Shown here: in pieces, positions 8,098 to 17,637 of the stretch
How the letters are laid out: every line of letters starts with the position of its first letter
How positions within the stretch are numbered: the stretch's first letter is position 1
DNA from: Spirochaetales bacterium
Lineage (GTDB): Bacteria > Spirochaetota > Leptospiria > Leptospirales > Leptonemataceae
Direction: 5' to 3'
Assembly: GCA_024233935.1 (NCBI GenBank)
Contig: JACKOY010000008.1
Coordinates: 1 to 64,000 of the forward strand
Length of the DNA: 64,000 bases
Notes under the pieces: model-generated
Told to the model about the DNA's origin: nothing
Seen by the model: the letters and a program-made list of their open reading frames with translations, nothing else
Databases searched by the model: none
Made by a program: the position numbers and the translations under genes

Positions 8098-8610
8098 TCA
8101 CCTGGGGAGGATTCTTGCGCCGCCCCAGTCCGAAACAAGGCGCGTTTCGCCGGCGCTGTTGACCGAGAGTTGCAAGAAGCGGGTACCGTTCGCGTAGAAA
8201 AACTTCAGGATGCCGTTGCGGGCAAGAAACGCGTCCGCCTGGACCACCTCCGAGGATTGCTCAGGCCGACCGTCCTGCTCTCCGGTGTACTGCAATCTCA
8301 GTTGCAGCTTGCGCGACTGCACGGAAACAAAGCGTACTTGCAGATCGGCGCGTAATGAGCGGCCGGCCACGTCGATCGCGAAGCGCATGTGCAGGCGGTC
8401 TGGCTCAAGCGCAACGACGCGTCCGGAACCGAGGTCCGAGCCCGCCAGCACGCCGGTGCTTGCCACTATTCGAAATCTTTGTCCCGAACTCATCGCCAGG
8501 TATTGCCCGAAGTCAAACCGTTGCCCGACGGGCTGGGACCCGACGGGCACCCCCGAAAGGGCCAGCAGCAACAGCGCACCCACGGTGGGGCCGAAGCGGC
8601 GGCTAGCCAC
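8098..8610 (-). CDS. Secreted hypothetical protein coupled to the OmpA-domain gene
   Basis: About 170 residues with an N-terminal signal peptide (VGALLLLALSGVPVGSQ) followed by a predicted beta-rich domain (RFRIVASTGVLAG, LHMRFAIDVAG, LQVRFVSVQSRKLQLRLQY). I place the start at GTG 8610, which overlaps the stop of the upstream OmpA-domain gene by eight bases. A longer form from 8664 is possible but would put extra residues before the signal peptide. No family recognised. The coupling suggests it works with the OmpA-domain protein in the periplasm. Confidence 0.6.
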   Translation of the reverse strand: MASRRFGPTVGALLLLALSGVPVGSQPVGQRFDFGQYLAMSSGQRFRIVASTGVLAGSDLGSGRVVALEPDRLHMRFAIDVAGRSLRADLQVRFVSVQSRKLQLRLQYTGEQDGRPEQSSEVVQADAFLARNGILKFFYANGTRFLQLSVNSAGETRLVSDWGGARILPR

Positions 8611-10501
8611 CGGCCGGCCGTGGTTTGAGATGCACGAGCAAGCGCCGATTCCGGTAGTGGGCAAAAGGCGTGTCTCCAGGCTGTTCGGGCTCGGTTTCCC
8701 CGTAGCCGCGATAGCTCAGTCGGGACGCCGGGAACCCGCGGTCCCGGAGATAGCGATACGCCAGCCAGGCATGCTGCTCACTCAGTTCCAGGTTTTGCTC
8801 CTCGCGTCCCGGGATGGCGGTATGGGCGGTCACCTCGACCGAATAGTGATCGTAGCGGCGCAGGCGCTCCAGCAGGCGATCCAGAGCGCCGCGCCCGGAG
8901 TCTGTGAGCTGGCCATTCAAAAAATAACTCTGAAGTGGCAGCGGAGCGAGTAGTTCGCCGGCAAGGTCGTTCGTGGCGAGAATCAGTACGTCGGTGTTCA
9001 CGTCTTCGGCCTGCCCCCGGCGCACGTTGCCGGCCCGATCCTGAACTTCGTACGTGAGCTGGAAGCGCTCGAGGCCGCTGGCCCGCTGCCCGTCCTCCGA
9101 AAGACCGGCCCAGAGCAGGGGTCGGGGCGCAAAACCCGCGCCCGAGAAAGACCGGTACATGAGATCAAAGGCCGGCGTTCCGTCAGCAACGGCAATCCGG
9201 GGGCTCAGGTAGAGGCGCACATGCCAGGCCGCAATGCCGGAGTCATCTTCAAAACTGACGGGAATGGAAAGCAGCTCCTCCTCTCCGTCGCCATCGGGAG
9301 AGAAACGGAGTTGATCGGGACTGATCGTCACCCCGGGCGGGATCGTATCCACAACGACCGGAAAGAGCGTGGAACGCGAGACACCCCCGGAACGATACAC
9401 ACCAAGCCGCAAGTGGTAAACTCCATCTGACAGGAGTGTGCCATCTGTGCGGACCGGCTTCCAGGAGAAGCCGGCGGGAGGCCCCCCTGCTCCGCCTTCC
9501 AGCGCCGCGAGCGTAATTTGATCGTCTTCGAAGACTTCAAGCTCCCACCGTTCGCCGGAAATCACGCCGGGAATGGGCGCCCCGGCAGGATCCAGGCGGG
9601 CAAATTCCAGATTGAGACGGTCATTGCGGCCGTCCGCGTTGGGAGACACAAAGCGAGTCCCGGCTTTGATGCCCAACGATGGAGCGAACGCACTTACGAT
9701 CAAGTCCGCGCATTCCAATAAGGCTGTGTTGCCTGCGGGATCAATCGCGACCAGTTGGTATGTGTAGGTATCGTAGATAGCGGCCGGCTCATCGGAGCGC
9801 AAGAACTCGTCCCAGTAGATGAAAACCCGGGGCGGCAGCACGCTGTCCCACTGTTTCTCCTGCAGAAGCTGCCCGCGGCTGTCCAGGATGCGGGCCGTAT
9901 ACAGCGTACCCACTTCGGATACTGCCTGCTGGGCCAGTTCCATGCGATCGCTCTGGGTGCGGGCCTGGCCCGGCGGGAGCACCAGCAACGCCGCGATGGG
10001 CTCAAGGGAAAGCTCGGGATCGGAGCGGTCCACGATCACCGCGGATGGAACCGCACTGAGTATCTGGTTTGTTCGACGGTCCCGCAATCGGACCTGTATC
10101 TGGTAGGTGCCGTCCGCAACGGGCTGTCCATGGTCGTCTCGCCCGTCCCAGATGATGCGCTCGAACAAATGCAGCGGCTGCAGATCGTCGGGCCCTGGCG
10201 AATATAGATTCGAAAGCGATGGCGTGGCACGAACGATGCGACGATCGGCGCGAAACAGGCGCACTCCCGTGCTATCAGCGTTCTGAATATCAACGGACCA
10301 GTCGGCAGGGGAACGGAGATCCTCCCCTGCCCCGGCCAGGCTGATCACAACGTAGTCCGCAAGTCCATCGCCATCGGGCGAGAAGGCCTCGCGATCGACC
10401 ACGACCCTGAGGTTCCCGGCCTGGGCCTGGAGCCCCGAAACCAGGCCCGGCCCCAGGGGCAACAGCAGAAAAACGAAAAGGCGGGCAGGAGTGCGCAACA
10501 T
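8603..10501 (-). CDS. OmpA-domain protein with FlgD/Ig-like repeats
   Basis: 632-residue secreted protein. A signal peptide (LFVFLLLPLGPGLVSGLQAQ) is followed by repeated modules with the FSPDGDG or VSPNADG motif, seen near residues 40, 300 and 400. Such motifs are typical of FlgD-Ig/gliding-type beta modules. The last 100 residues are an OmpA-type peptidoglycan-binding domain ending in LSYRGYGETEP and the NRR motif. It probably tethers an envelope structure to peptidoglycan. The ATG at 10501 is chosen because it begins the signal peptide; the frame stays open upstream to 10705. It is divergent from the glycosidase-like gene at 10616, with a 114-base shared promoter region. Confidence 0.82.
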   Translation of the reverse strand: MLRTPARLFVFLLLPLGPGLVSGLQAQAGNLRVVVDREAFSPDGDGLADYVVISLAGAGEDLRSPADWSVDIQNADSTGVRLFRADRRIVRATPSLSNLYSPGPDDLQPLHLFERIIWDGRDDHGQPVADGTYQIQVRLRDRRTNQILSAVPSAVIVDRSDPELSLEPIAALLVLPPGQARTQSDRMELAQQAVSEVGTLYTARILDSRGQLLQEKQWDSVLPPRVFIYWDEFLRSDEPAAIYDTYTYQLVAIDPAGNTALLECADLIVSAFAPSLGIKAGTRFVSPNADGRNDRLNLEFARLDPAGAPIPGVISGERWELEVFEDDQITLAALEGGAGGPPAGFSWKPVRTDGTLLSDGVYHLRLGVYRSGGVSRSTLFPVVVDTIPPGVTISPDQLRFSPDGDGEEELLSIPVSFEDDSGIAAWHVRLYLSPRIAVADGTPAFDLMYRSFSGAGFAPRPLLWAGLSEDGQRASGLERFQLTYEVQDRAGNVRRGQAEDVNTDVLILATNDLAGELLAPLPLQSYFLNGQLTDSGRGALDRLLERLRRYDHYSVEVTAHTAIPGREEQNLELSEQHAWLAYRYLRDRGFPASRLSYRGYGETEPEQPGDTPFAHYRNRRLLVHLKPRPAGG

Positions 10502-10615
10502 CAAACGGCCTGGCCATCGCAAAAGATCGGTGGGGCCGGGCTGTGGCAAGTCGAAAGTCCGCCAAATCGTCGTGGTGAAAGGCAGGGCAACCGATAATGG
10601 TACAAGTCGCGCTTT

Positions 10616-12094
10616 ATGTTTGTCGCTCTCTTCAAGAAACCGGTCGCCAGGCGGCTGCTGCATGTTGTGCTGGCGCTGCTGCTCGGGCTGGTCGGCGTGA
10701 CTCATGGCGGCAACCCCCTGCAGGCGGAAGATGGCCTGGAGCTGGATGACCTGCCAAATATACCCGGTCCCAACCAGGCCGGCCGGGAACAGCTGTACCG
10801 CTCGCTCCTGCGTCCGGAGTCACCTCGCAATCCGTACAATTCCCGCCCGGTGCAGGAAACGTCCGCTTCGGAACCAGTAGAGCCCCAGGCCGAGACCAGT
10901 ACGCGGCCCATTCTTCCGCTCCCCGAAGAGGTCCCGACAACCCGTCGGACGGAGCAAAGGGCCACGACACGTGAAGTCTCTCGACCGGTTTCCCCACAAC
11001 CAACGCCCCGGGTCGAACCGCCGATTCAGCGCGAGCCGGAAACACGACGGACCGAGAGACCGGCCCTGCCGACCACGGAGCAACCCGTACAACGGGCGCT
11101 ACCGGAACCTGCTACCGACAGGACGCCTGAGTCCACGGAGCGCCCGACTGCAACCGCTGCGGCCGCAGCCGCGGTCGGAGTTGCCACCCGGGCTGCCCAG
11201 GAAACAACGCACCCGTCGCGCGCTTCCAGGAACTTCCGGTATTTTGCGCCGGCTTTCTACCGCGGCATTTATCTGACGTCTTCTACGGCCCGCACGCCCT
11301 CCATATACGGTCCCCTGCTTGCCCGCGCCCGGGAACGCGGCATTAACGTACTCGTTGTCGACGCGCAACCCAGACTTCCAGACGCCGGGTTCATCCGGCT
11401 GGCCCGGGAATCGAACTTCTACCTGGTCAGTCGTGTCGTGGTTTTCGACCGCGGCCTGAACACCTATCCTCCTCCGCGGGAGCGAATTGACCGGGTGCTT
11501 GAAGTTGCCCAAAGCGCAGCCGACGCCGGCTTCATGGAAGTTCAGCTCGATTATATTCGGTTTTCAGATTATTATAGCGGACCGGCCCTGTCCCTGCAGC
11601 GCCGCTACGAAACCATCACTGAAGTTTTGCAGGAGATGACCGGAGTCCTGCATTCAAAAGGCGTGCGCGTGGGCGCTGATATTTTCGGTCGCATTCCATT
11701 TAATCGAAACGACCGCATCGGACAGCAGCTGGAACTCTTCAGCGAACACCTGGATACGATCTACCCCATGCTCTACCCGTCACATTTCTACGGTGAACCC
11801 AACCGGATCAAGGACCCTTATACCACCGTGTTGCAGGGAATCCGCAACTCCGTGGAACGTGCCGGAGATCGAGCACGCATTATCGCATACATTCAGGGTT
11901 TCCAGATGAGTGTCGGTCCGAGCGGTCTTTCGTATACTGAGTATATTCGAAAGCAAATCCAGGCGGCCCAGGACGCAGGCGGGGCCGGCTTTATCGTCTG
12001 GAACGCGCGTAATAGTTACGAACCATTTTTCCGTGCCCTGGAAGAACACGACCGTCGCGTGGGCCTTGCTTCCGAACAGGTGACGAACGAGTGA
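10616..12094 (+). CDS. Secreted putative glycoside hydrolase (DUF4015)
   Basis: 492 residues: a signal peptide, a Pro/Thr/Arg-rich unstructured linker (about residues 45-200), then a TIM-barrel-like domain of the putative glycosyl hydrolase DUF4015 type (PF13200). Landmarks are RGIYLTSSTA at the domain start, QLDYIRFSDYY with the Asp expected at the catalytic site, GADIFGR, and YPMLYPSHF. Family members resemble alpha-amylase-like barrels and are mostly uncharacterised. The linker could place the catalytic domain outside the inner membrane or at the cell wall. The end overlaps the Hsp33 start by four bases (GTGA), so the two are translationally coupled. Confidence 0.82.
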   Translation: MFVALFKKPVARRLLHVVLALLLGLVGVTHGGNPLQAEDGLELDDLPNIPGPNQAGREQLYRSLLRPESPRNPYNSRPVQETSASEPVEPQAETSTRPILPLPEEVPTTRRTEQRATTREVSRPVSPQPTPRVEPPIQREPETRRTERPALPTTEQPVQRALPEPATDRTPESTERPTATAAAAAAVGVATRAAQETTHPSRASRNFRYFAPAFYRGIYLTSSTARTPSIYGPLLARARERGINVLVVDAQPRLPDAGFIRLARESNFYLVSRVVVFDRGLNTYPPPRERIDRVLEVAQSAADAGFMEVQLDYIRFSDYYSGPALSLQRRYETITEVLQEMTGVLHSKGVRVGADIFGRIPFNRNDRIGQQLELFSEHLDTIYPMLYPSHFYGEPNRIKDPYTTVLQGIRNSVERAGDRARIIAYIQGFQMSVGPSGLSYTEYIRKQIQAAQDAGGAGFIVWNARNSYEPFFRALEEHDRRVGLASEQVTNE

Positions 12095-12999
12095 GCGATG
12101 TCGACCCCCATGCCAGTTTCTATACCATTGGCATCATCCCCGGCCTGAACTTCCGTTTCGTGTTGGCCCGGGACCGGCAGGTCGCGACAGAAGTGGCCAC
12201 TCTGCAGGGGGCGAGCCCGCAGGTCTCGAGCCTGCTCGGAGAGTGCCTGTTAGGCGCCTTTCTTCTGGCAAGTCACGCCACCAAGGATTTGATTGAGACT
12301 GTGAGCCTCCACCTGGAGTTCTCCGGCCCGCCCCGCCGGGTGATTGCTTTTGCGCGGGCCGCCGGGGCCCTGCGGGCGACCGTGGCCGAACCCGGGGCCC
12401 GATGGGATGGCTTTGCCTGGACTGAGGCCGAAAATGCAATCCTGCGCGTGAACCGATGGCATCGCGACCGTGGCCGGCCGCTTTACAGTTCGACCGTGCC
12501 CTTGCGCGAGGTTCCCCTGGCCAGGAACCTGGAAGACTACCTGGGGCGATCAGACCAGATCCAGAGCTTTATTCGCATCGACGCTTCTGCGCCGCCCGAT
12601 GGTTCCGGATCGGAACTGTTCGCGTACATGTTTCAGGCATTGCCCGGAGCAACGGCCGATCAGGTCGACGAAGCCCTGGAACTGATCGACGGCCGAAACG
12701 CGCCGGAGCTCGTCCGGGAGATGCTTGATGGCGCTGGCGAACAACGACAGGTGCCGGGAACGGAGCATCATTTCCACAGTGTGCAGATGCTCCGTAGCGG
12801 CAGCTTCTTTGCTTATTGTGACTGCAGCGCCGGCCGCGTGCAGCAGGTGCTGTACCTGATGGGGCGCAGAGAAGTGGACCGGATTATGGCCGAGCATGGC
12901 CGGGTTCATGTCGAATGCGAGTTCTGCCGCCGTGCGTACGATTTTTTTCCGAATGACGTGGAATTGATTTTCGACGACACCGGACCAGCGGGGCGCTGA
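12091..12999 (+). CDS. hslO: Redox-regulated chaperone Hsp33
   Basis: Cytoplasmic holdase chaperone switched on by oxidation. The C-terminal zinc switch is intact: CDC at about residues 243-245 and CEFC at about 276-279, the CxC and CxxC pairs whose disulfides activate Hsp33. Length (302) is normal. It starts with GTG at 12091, overlapping the stop of the glycosidase-like gene by four bases. Pairing of a redox chaperone with a secreted glycosidase-like protein is unusual and may only reflect gene packing. Confidence 0.93.
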   Translation: MSDVDPHASFYTIGIIPGLNFRFVLARDRQVATEVATLQGASPQVSSLLGECLLGAFLLASHATKDLIETVSLHLEFSGPPRRVIAFARAAGALRATVAEPGARWDGFAWTEAENAILRVNRWHRDRGRPLYSSTVPLREVPLARNLEDYLGRSDQIQSFIRIDASAPPDGSGSELFAYMFQALPGATADQVDEALELIDGRNAPELVREMLDGAGEQRQVPGTEHHFHSVQMLRSGSFFAYCDCSAGRVQQVLYLMGRREVDRIMAEHGRVHVECEFCRRAYDFFPNDVELIFDDTGPAGR

Positions 13000-13027
13000 G
13001 ATCGCATGCTGTTTTTGAGGGACTGCT

Positions 13028-13993
13028 TTGGACTATATCCCGATAAATTCCATCGACGAGATTGACCCGGCCCGGATTTCCATCCGGGACATCAACAAGC
13101 GCTACGTTGACCGGGAAGGCAATCGTTACGCCACTCGTTTCAATCTGCAAACCCGCCAGATCGAAGTGGTCCGCCTGTTTAAGAACCGACAGGAAGCCCT
13201 TCGGCTACGACAGGACATCCTGAAGGATCGCGCGGAAGAGCGGATTCGGCGGCGGGACGAAATCCGGGCCCGCCGGGCCGCCGAGGCGGAAGACCTCGAC
13301 GTGGAAGAGGCGTCCCAAAACCCGGAACGCCGTCCGGAACCGGTCGCATCTGCGCCGCCGGAAGACGACCTGGACCTGGAGGGGCTGGAGCTTTCCGATG
13401 TGGAACCTCCACAGCCCAAGCGTGGCGCAGCTCCCCCCCCTGAACCCCCCGAAAAAATGTTCATCGAAAAGCAGTTCGTCGAAGAACTGGCTCAGGAACT
13501 CAGCCGGACCAAAGAACGGCAACAGGTGATACTGAACCACCTGAAGAATGCACACTACTGGGAAAAAGGCAAGGCCGGAGATTTTTCCGAGATTGAGCGC
13601 GAGCTCGACCTGGAGTGCTGGCAGGAATGCGAGTCCGCCGTGAACTACTACCGGGAACTGTACGGTTACCCCCGCTCCGTAAGCCATTACATGATTCGTC
13701 TGGACGAGGACGAAAAGAAGAAAGCCGAAGCGATGCCGGACGATGCGGCCCGCATGGAGATGATCCGGCGCTGGGAGACCCGCCGCACGTTCCGCAAGAT
13801 GTTCGAAGTGATCCGTAAGAAGACGGAGCGTTTGGTCGAACTCGCAGGCGCGATCTCGGAACAGGAGATGCGCGCGTTACCGGCGGCTCAGCAAAAGCAG
13901 GTCCAGGACTCACGGGTGAGCGCGGATCTCAGCATCAAAGACGCCGAGCGCCGCCTGCGGGAGATTGACTACTGGCAAAAGCGTCATCCCTGA
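13028..13993 (+). CDS. Hypothetical protein with charged, coiled-coil C-terminal half
   Basis: 321 residues, no signal peptide. The TTG start at 13028 follows GAGGGA. The N-terminal domain (1-70) has a compact mixed pattern, VDREGNRYATRFNL then RQIEVVRLF. Residues 70-145 are an acidic and Pro-rich linker. Residues 150-321 are strongly helical, with likely coiled coil around IRKKTERLVELAGAISEQEM and a conserved-looking CWQECESAVNYYRELYGYP. It follows Hsp33 by 28 bases. I do not recognise a family; leptospiral genomes carry proteins of this style without known function. The last 10 bases overlap the convergent ACT gene. Confidence 0.7.
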   Translation: MDYIPINSIDEIDPARISIRDINKRYVDREGNRYATRFNLQTRQIEVVRLFKNRQEALRLRQDILKDRAEERIRRRDEIRARRAAEAEDLDVEEASQNPERRPEPVASAPPEDDLDLEGLELSDVEPPQPKRGAAPPPEPPEKMFIEKQFVEELAQELSRTKERQQVILNHLKNAHYWEKGKAGDFSEIERELDLECWQECESAVNYYRELYGYPRSVSHYMIRLDEDEKKKAEAMPDDAARMEMIRRWETRRTFRKMFEVIRKKTERLVELAGAISEQEMRALPAAQQKQVQDSRVSADLSIKDAERRLREIDYWQKRHP

Positions 13994-14607
13994 GGTGTGG
14001 CGCTGGCCGTCTCACCCCGGAAACCCGAAATCAACGTGGCGGAAAGGGATGCGCTGAGCGCCGTACCGTCGTGTTGAAGATAGAACGTATCTTCTGCCAT
14101 GCCATTCGAAGTAGTCAGGATCACTGCACTTGTGATGTTGATGTCAAGTTCCGCAATGACCCGCGTCAGGTGGTAGACCAGGCCCCGGCGGTCAGCTGCG
14201 ATGAGGTCGAGCCGGGACATGTGGCCCCCGGGAACCGCTTCGAGTCGAATACGGGGCGCTATCTCAAAAAGGCGCTCCGGAGCCGGCGCCTCGACGTTGT
14301 AATCCTGTAGAAGGCGATCCGCGCTGAAGTCGCGTTGAAGCAAGGTTTCCATCAGCTGGCCAAGGCGTGCGAGAGACTCGTTCAGGCTAATGGGGCCGGA
14401 TTGGCCCGGCACGTGCAGAACAAAATTGTCCTGGCTGATTTCCTCTCCCTCAATACGTTCGGAGAGCACATTCCCGGAGACGATATCGAGTCCCAAAACG
14501 TACATAGCCGTGGCAAGCTTGTGCAACGTGCCCACCGCAGTGACCGGTGTACGAACGCTAATTCGCGAACGATCGTCGCTGATCCGTTCCCATTGGAACT
14601 GGATCAT
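13984..14607 (-). CDS. ACT-domain protein (GlnD/PII-uridylyltransferase C-terminal-like)
   Basis: 207-residue cytoplasmic protein with two ACT-like regions: residues 15-65 (VTAVGTLHKLATAMYVLGLDI) and 128-175 (LIAADRRGLVYHLTRVIAELDINI). The second closely follows the GlnD C-terminal ACT pattern. ACT pairs bind amino acids or other small ligands, so this may be a stand-alone sensor. There is no nucleotidyltransferase or HD domain. It starts within the last four bases of the upstream SRPBCC gene, so the two are coupled. Confidence 0.78.
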   Translation of the reverse strand: MIQFQWERISDDRSRISVRTPVTAVGTLHKLATAMYVLGLDIVSGNVLSERIEGEEISQDNFVLHVPGQSGPISLNESLARLGQLMETLLQRDFSADRLLQDYNVEAPAPERLFEIAPRIRLEAVPGGHMSRLDLIAADRRGLVYHLTRVIAELDINITSAVILTTSNGMAEDTFYLQHDGTALSASLSATLISGFRGETASATPQG

Positions 14608-15479
14608 TGCAAGGTCTGAGCTATGTGAATCGCGTCTTTAAACCACTGCGTCCAGAGTTCGAGACTCAAAGAACGAGCGCGAAATGACTCGGGGTTGCTA
14701 TCGGTATGGACTTCGAGGTCCTGCTCTACCGATAGGCGATCGGCAAAATCTTCCAGGCTGGCGCCCAGCAGCTTGCGGAACTCATCCCAGAACAAGGAAA
14801 GAGTGCCCTCATCGTTGATGGCAAAAAGCGCCTGGCCATTGTAGCGTAACTCGAAGGCCTTTTCGTTTTCCTGCAGATACCAGGTGCCGATCGAATCCAG
14901 CGCTGAACAACACTTCCAGAGAGCCTGAGCTGTTTTGCGACTGTTGGGACCCGGGATTCGTTCAAGGTTTTCAACGAAGGGTTTGAGACCCTGAATCTTG
15001 ACCTGACGAAAAGCCCCTTCCTCTTCGGCCCCTTCCCACCAGGGACGGAACTTACGCTTGTTCAGAAGAGCTTCCAGGGCCGGCATGGCCAGGCGCCAGA
15101 TGCGCTCCTGGCGCTCGCGCTCGGAAGAGTCCTGCCATCCATCGTGGGACACCTCGAGCAAAAGACCTTCGCCGGTCCGGTTACGCGAGGCGCCCAGATC
15201 CTGGATCTGGAAAGTGATGACGGTCGGCTGATGGGACGGGTCCCACTCCTGTCCGAGCCAGCTGTAACGAACCAAATGATACTTCTCCGCCTGCATAAGC
15301 CGCATTTCGACCATGCGGTCTTTCTCCTGGCTCACCAGGTTTTTGGACATGATCACACGGGGCGCCCACCACTTACGCAATTCATTCTGAGAAGTGAGCG
15401 CGCGATAGACCTGCGCCGGCGTGGCGCCGACGGACAACTCCGCTTCGATCGGTTCAAGGATTTGGATTTGAGTACTCAT
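14604..15479 (-). CDS. SRPBCC (START/AHSA1-like) domain protein
   Basis: 291 residues. The N-terminal 150 residues show the SRPBCC pattern: IEAELSVGATPAQVYRALTS, followed by ELRKWWAP and later VTFQIQDLG. This fold makes a hydrophobic ligand cavity. The C-terminal half may be a second, more diverged copy of the fold (LQENEKAFELRYNGQALFAI). Cytoplasmic, coupled by a four-base overlap to the ACT gene downstream. Ligand and function unknown. Confidence 0.75.
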   Translation of the reverse strand: MSTQIQILEPIEAELSVGATPAQVYRALTSQNELRKWWAPRVIMSKNLVSQEKDRMVEMRLMQAEKYHLVRYSWLGQEWDPSHQPTVITFQIQDLGASRNRTGEGLLLEVSHDGWQDSSERERQERIWRLAMPALEALLNKRKFRPWWEGAEEEGAFRQVKIQGLKPFVENLERIPGPNSRKTAQALWKCCSALDSIGTWYLQENEKAFELRYNGQALFAINDEGTLSLFWDEFRKLLGASLEDFADRLSVEQDLEVHTDSNPESFRARSLSLELWTQWFKDAIHIAQTLQ

Positions 15480-15602
15480 TCCCGGTGCAACCTCCAGGCC
15501 TCTGAAGAATCTAAACGGGTACTAACCCGGAAAAGGAGCGTTGCCCTGTGAAAAGCAGGTGCAAGCCAACGGGGTGTGCCTTTTTCTGAAACGAGGCCTC
15601 TC

Positions 15603-16562
15603 ATGAATAGGAAAATTTTGTCCCGGGCCAGGCGAATTGTGCCCATTTCGGGCGCCCTCGGGCTGCTGCTGGGCCTGGCAGGGTGCTCGGGCCAGGCTGG
15701 AGCAAGCGACGATATCCGGCTCGAATTCGATTGGCTGTCCAACCCTGAGTGGCGGGGCAAAGCCGAGGTCGCAGTGTACCATGGCCGGGTGCAGCGTTAT
15801 TTCGAGGACCGCGCAGCGGAACTGGTGCTGATTTCGGTCACGGAACCCTTTAACATGGAAGAGCTGGTCAAGAATGAGGCCGGCGCCGGCACCCTGGTCC
15901 TGAAGCAGAACCAGGTGTTGAGTTTCCAGACCGGAGTCTATCCATACCGGCAGATGAACTCGCTGTTCTGGAGGGCGGAGAGCGGAGATTTTCTGAAAGC
16001 TACCATGACGAGCCAGGAATGGTGCGGGCAGACATTTAAGGAGGCGCGGCCGGTCGCGGACCACCTCCGACTGACCTACAACTCCTACTGGGAAGGGGAA
16101 GCAAACGGCAGTCAGCGGGCAAGCCTTCCTCAACTCAGATCCGGTCAACTGGCCCTGCTGTTCGATGAGCTACCCATGGCCGTTAGAACCGCTGCCCTGG
16201 CGCGGACAGATTCGATTTACATATATCCGCCCTTGATGTCCTCCCAGGTATATCGGCCTGACTTTGAGGTCGGTCGGATAGCCCGACGACCGGTGTTCAA
16301 CCGGGCGACTGTGCGACACGAAACGATGGCTCTGACTGTAGGCGCTCGCAACTACCGGCACGTGCGGGCCACGACAGTGGAGTGGAGTGATTCTGGCGGC
16401 ACGTACCGCGATACCTTCTACGTGGACGAGGACGATGAAGACCACCGTTTGCTTCGGTGGGATCGCCACGATGGGGGCCAGTTTCTGCTTTCTGAACTGT
16501 ACTACTCGGATTACTGGAATCAGAATCAGACGGGGGCGCGATTGACAGGGTCGGCGCTTTAA
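15603..16562 (+). CDS. Hypothetical lipoprotein at head of PBP/SpoIID cassette
   Basis: 319 residues. The ATG at 15603 follows GAGG at good spacing. Signal peptide with lipobox (LLLGLAGC, Cys near residue 28), so it is probably attached to the inner or outer membrane. The mature part is beta-rich with many Tyr and Trp (YPYRQMNSLFWRAES, YYSDYWNQNQ). No family recognised. The PBP gene follows after 17 bases, and the SpoIID-like gene lies further along the same strand, so a role in envelope assembly is inferred from context only. Confidence 0.7.
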   Translation: MNRKILSRARRIVPISGALGLLLGLAGCSGQAGASDDIRLEFDWLSNPEWRGKAEVAVYHGRVQRYFEDRAAELVLISVTEPFNMEELVKNEAGAGTLVLKQNQVLSFQTGVYPYRQMNSLFWRAESGDFLKATMTSQEWCGQTFKEARPVADHLRLTYNSYWEGEANGSQRASLPQLRSGQLALLFDELPMAVRTAALARTDSIYIYPPLMSSQVYRPDFEVGRIARRPVFNRATVRHETMALTVGARNYRHVRATTVEWSDSGGTYRDTFYVDEDDEDHRLLRWDRHDGGQFLLSELYYSDYWNQNQTGARLTGSAL

Positions 16563-16579
16563 CTTTTTCTCGGATCACT

Positions 16580-17605
16580 TTGAGACTACGTCATGCAGTG
16601 ACAGCGCTGATCCTGACCGGCCTTCTTTCGTGGACGGACCTGCTGGCGTTTCCGAAAGAAGAATGGGATAGCATAGTACGGGAATTCGAGGCCGGGCATG
16701 GTGCGGCCGTGGTGTTGATCACGGAGCCCCGGAGCGGGCGCATTGAATACGCGTCAAATCTGAGTCGCGCGCTGAACCTGGTCCGTTCGCCGGGATCGCT
16801 GGCCAAGGTCTGGTTTGCGCTGACTGTGGGATCGGCGAATGAAACCGTACGATGCAGCGGACGATTCTATCCGGAACCATTCATGCAAATTGAACCGGAG
16901 GACGAGCGAACGTTTCACATCCTGCGCGATGAGAACGGACAACCATATATTGCCTGCTCGGTGCGGCACGGGCATGGCCTGATGAACCTGACGAGTGCCC
17001 TGACACATTCATGCAATGGGTACTTCCTCACCCTGGCCGCCCGGGAGCCACGGCAGAGTTTGCAGAATATGATAGATCGACTTGGCTTGCTTGAACATCC
17101 CGGAACCGGCGTACGTGAGGCGACGGAAACACCGGCCCGCATCCGCACCGCACCCTTGAGCCCGTTGGCCGCCACAGCGAGCGCGATCGGCGAAGGTGGG
17201 GCGATCTCGCTGACACCGATCCGAATTGCTCAGACCTTTGGCGCGCTTTTTGAGGGCAATGGTTTGCTGATGCGACCGATTCTGCAGGGTCCATCTGGAA
17301 GTGCAGCCAGAATCGCACCGGGCCCCAATTTGGGGCGGGTCCTTGAAGGCCTCCGGCACGTGGCAGACGATGGCACTCTGGAGGGACTGGAAAGCGAAGT
17401 GGAACGCAGCGGAGGACCCAGAATCATATTTGCGAAGACCGGAACGCCGACGGTGCGGGACCGGCGTTATCAAACTCACGGCTGGGTTGTGCTCTATTTC
17501 GAGTATCTGGGAGCGAACTACCTTCTGACTGTGTTTGTGGAACGCGGATCCGGTGGACAGGAGGCAAGGGCGCTAACGAGGTCGATATTGCTGGGCTTGC
17601 ATTAA
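16580..17605 (+). CDS. Minimal secreted penicillin-binding transpeptidase-like protein
   Basis: 341 residues with a signal peptide and a single penicillin-binding domain. The three motifs are in order: SxxK as SLAK (residues 73-76), SCN about residues 142-144, and KTGT near residue 283. Spacing matches class B PBP transpeptidase domains, but there is no N-terminal pedestal or membrane anchor beyond the signal. TTG start at 16580, 17 bases after the lipoprotein stop. Similar stripped-down PBPs accompany SpoIID-like proteins in some bacteria, and here a SpoIID-like gene follows. It could be a transpeptidase or a penicillin-sensing homologue; the catalytic residues are present. Confidence 0.85.
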   Translation: MRLRHAVTALILTGLLSWTDLLAFPKEEWDSIVREFEAGHGAAVVLITEPRSGRIEYASNLSRALNLVRSPGSLAKVWFALTVGSANETVRCSGRFYPEPFMQIEPEDERTFHILRDENGQPYIACSVRHGHGLMNLTSALTHSCNGYFLTLAAREPRQSLQNMIDRLGLLEHPGTGVREATETPARIRTAPLSPLAATASAIGEGGAISLTPIRIAQTFGALFEGNGLLMRPILQGPSGSAARIAPGPNLGRVLEGLRHVADDGTLEGLESEVERSGGPRIIFAKTGTPTVRDRRYQTHGWVVLYFEYLGANYLLTVFVERGSGGQEARALTRSILLGLH

Positions 17606-17637
17606 GAGTTCACGTAAGGATTTCAGTGCGGGCAGCA

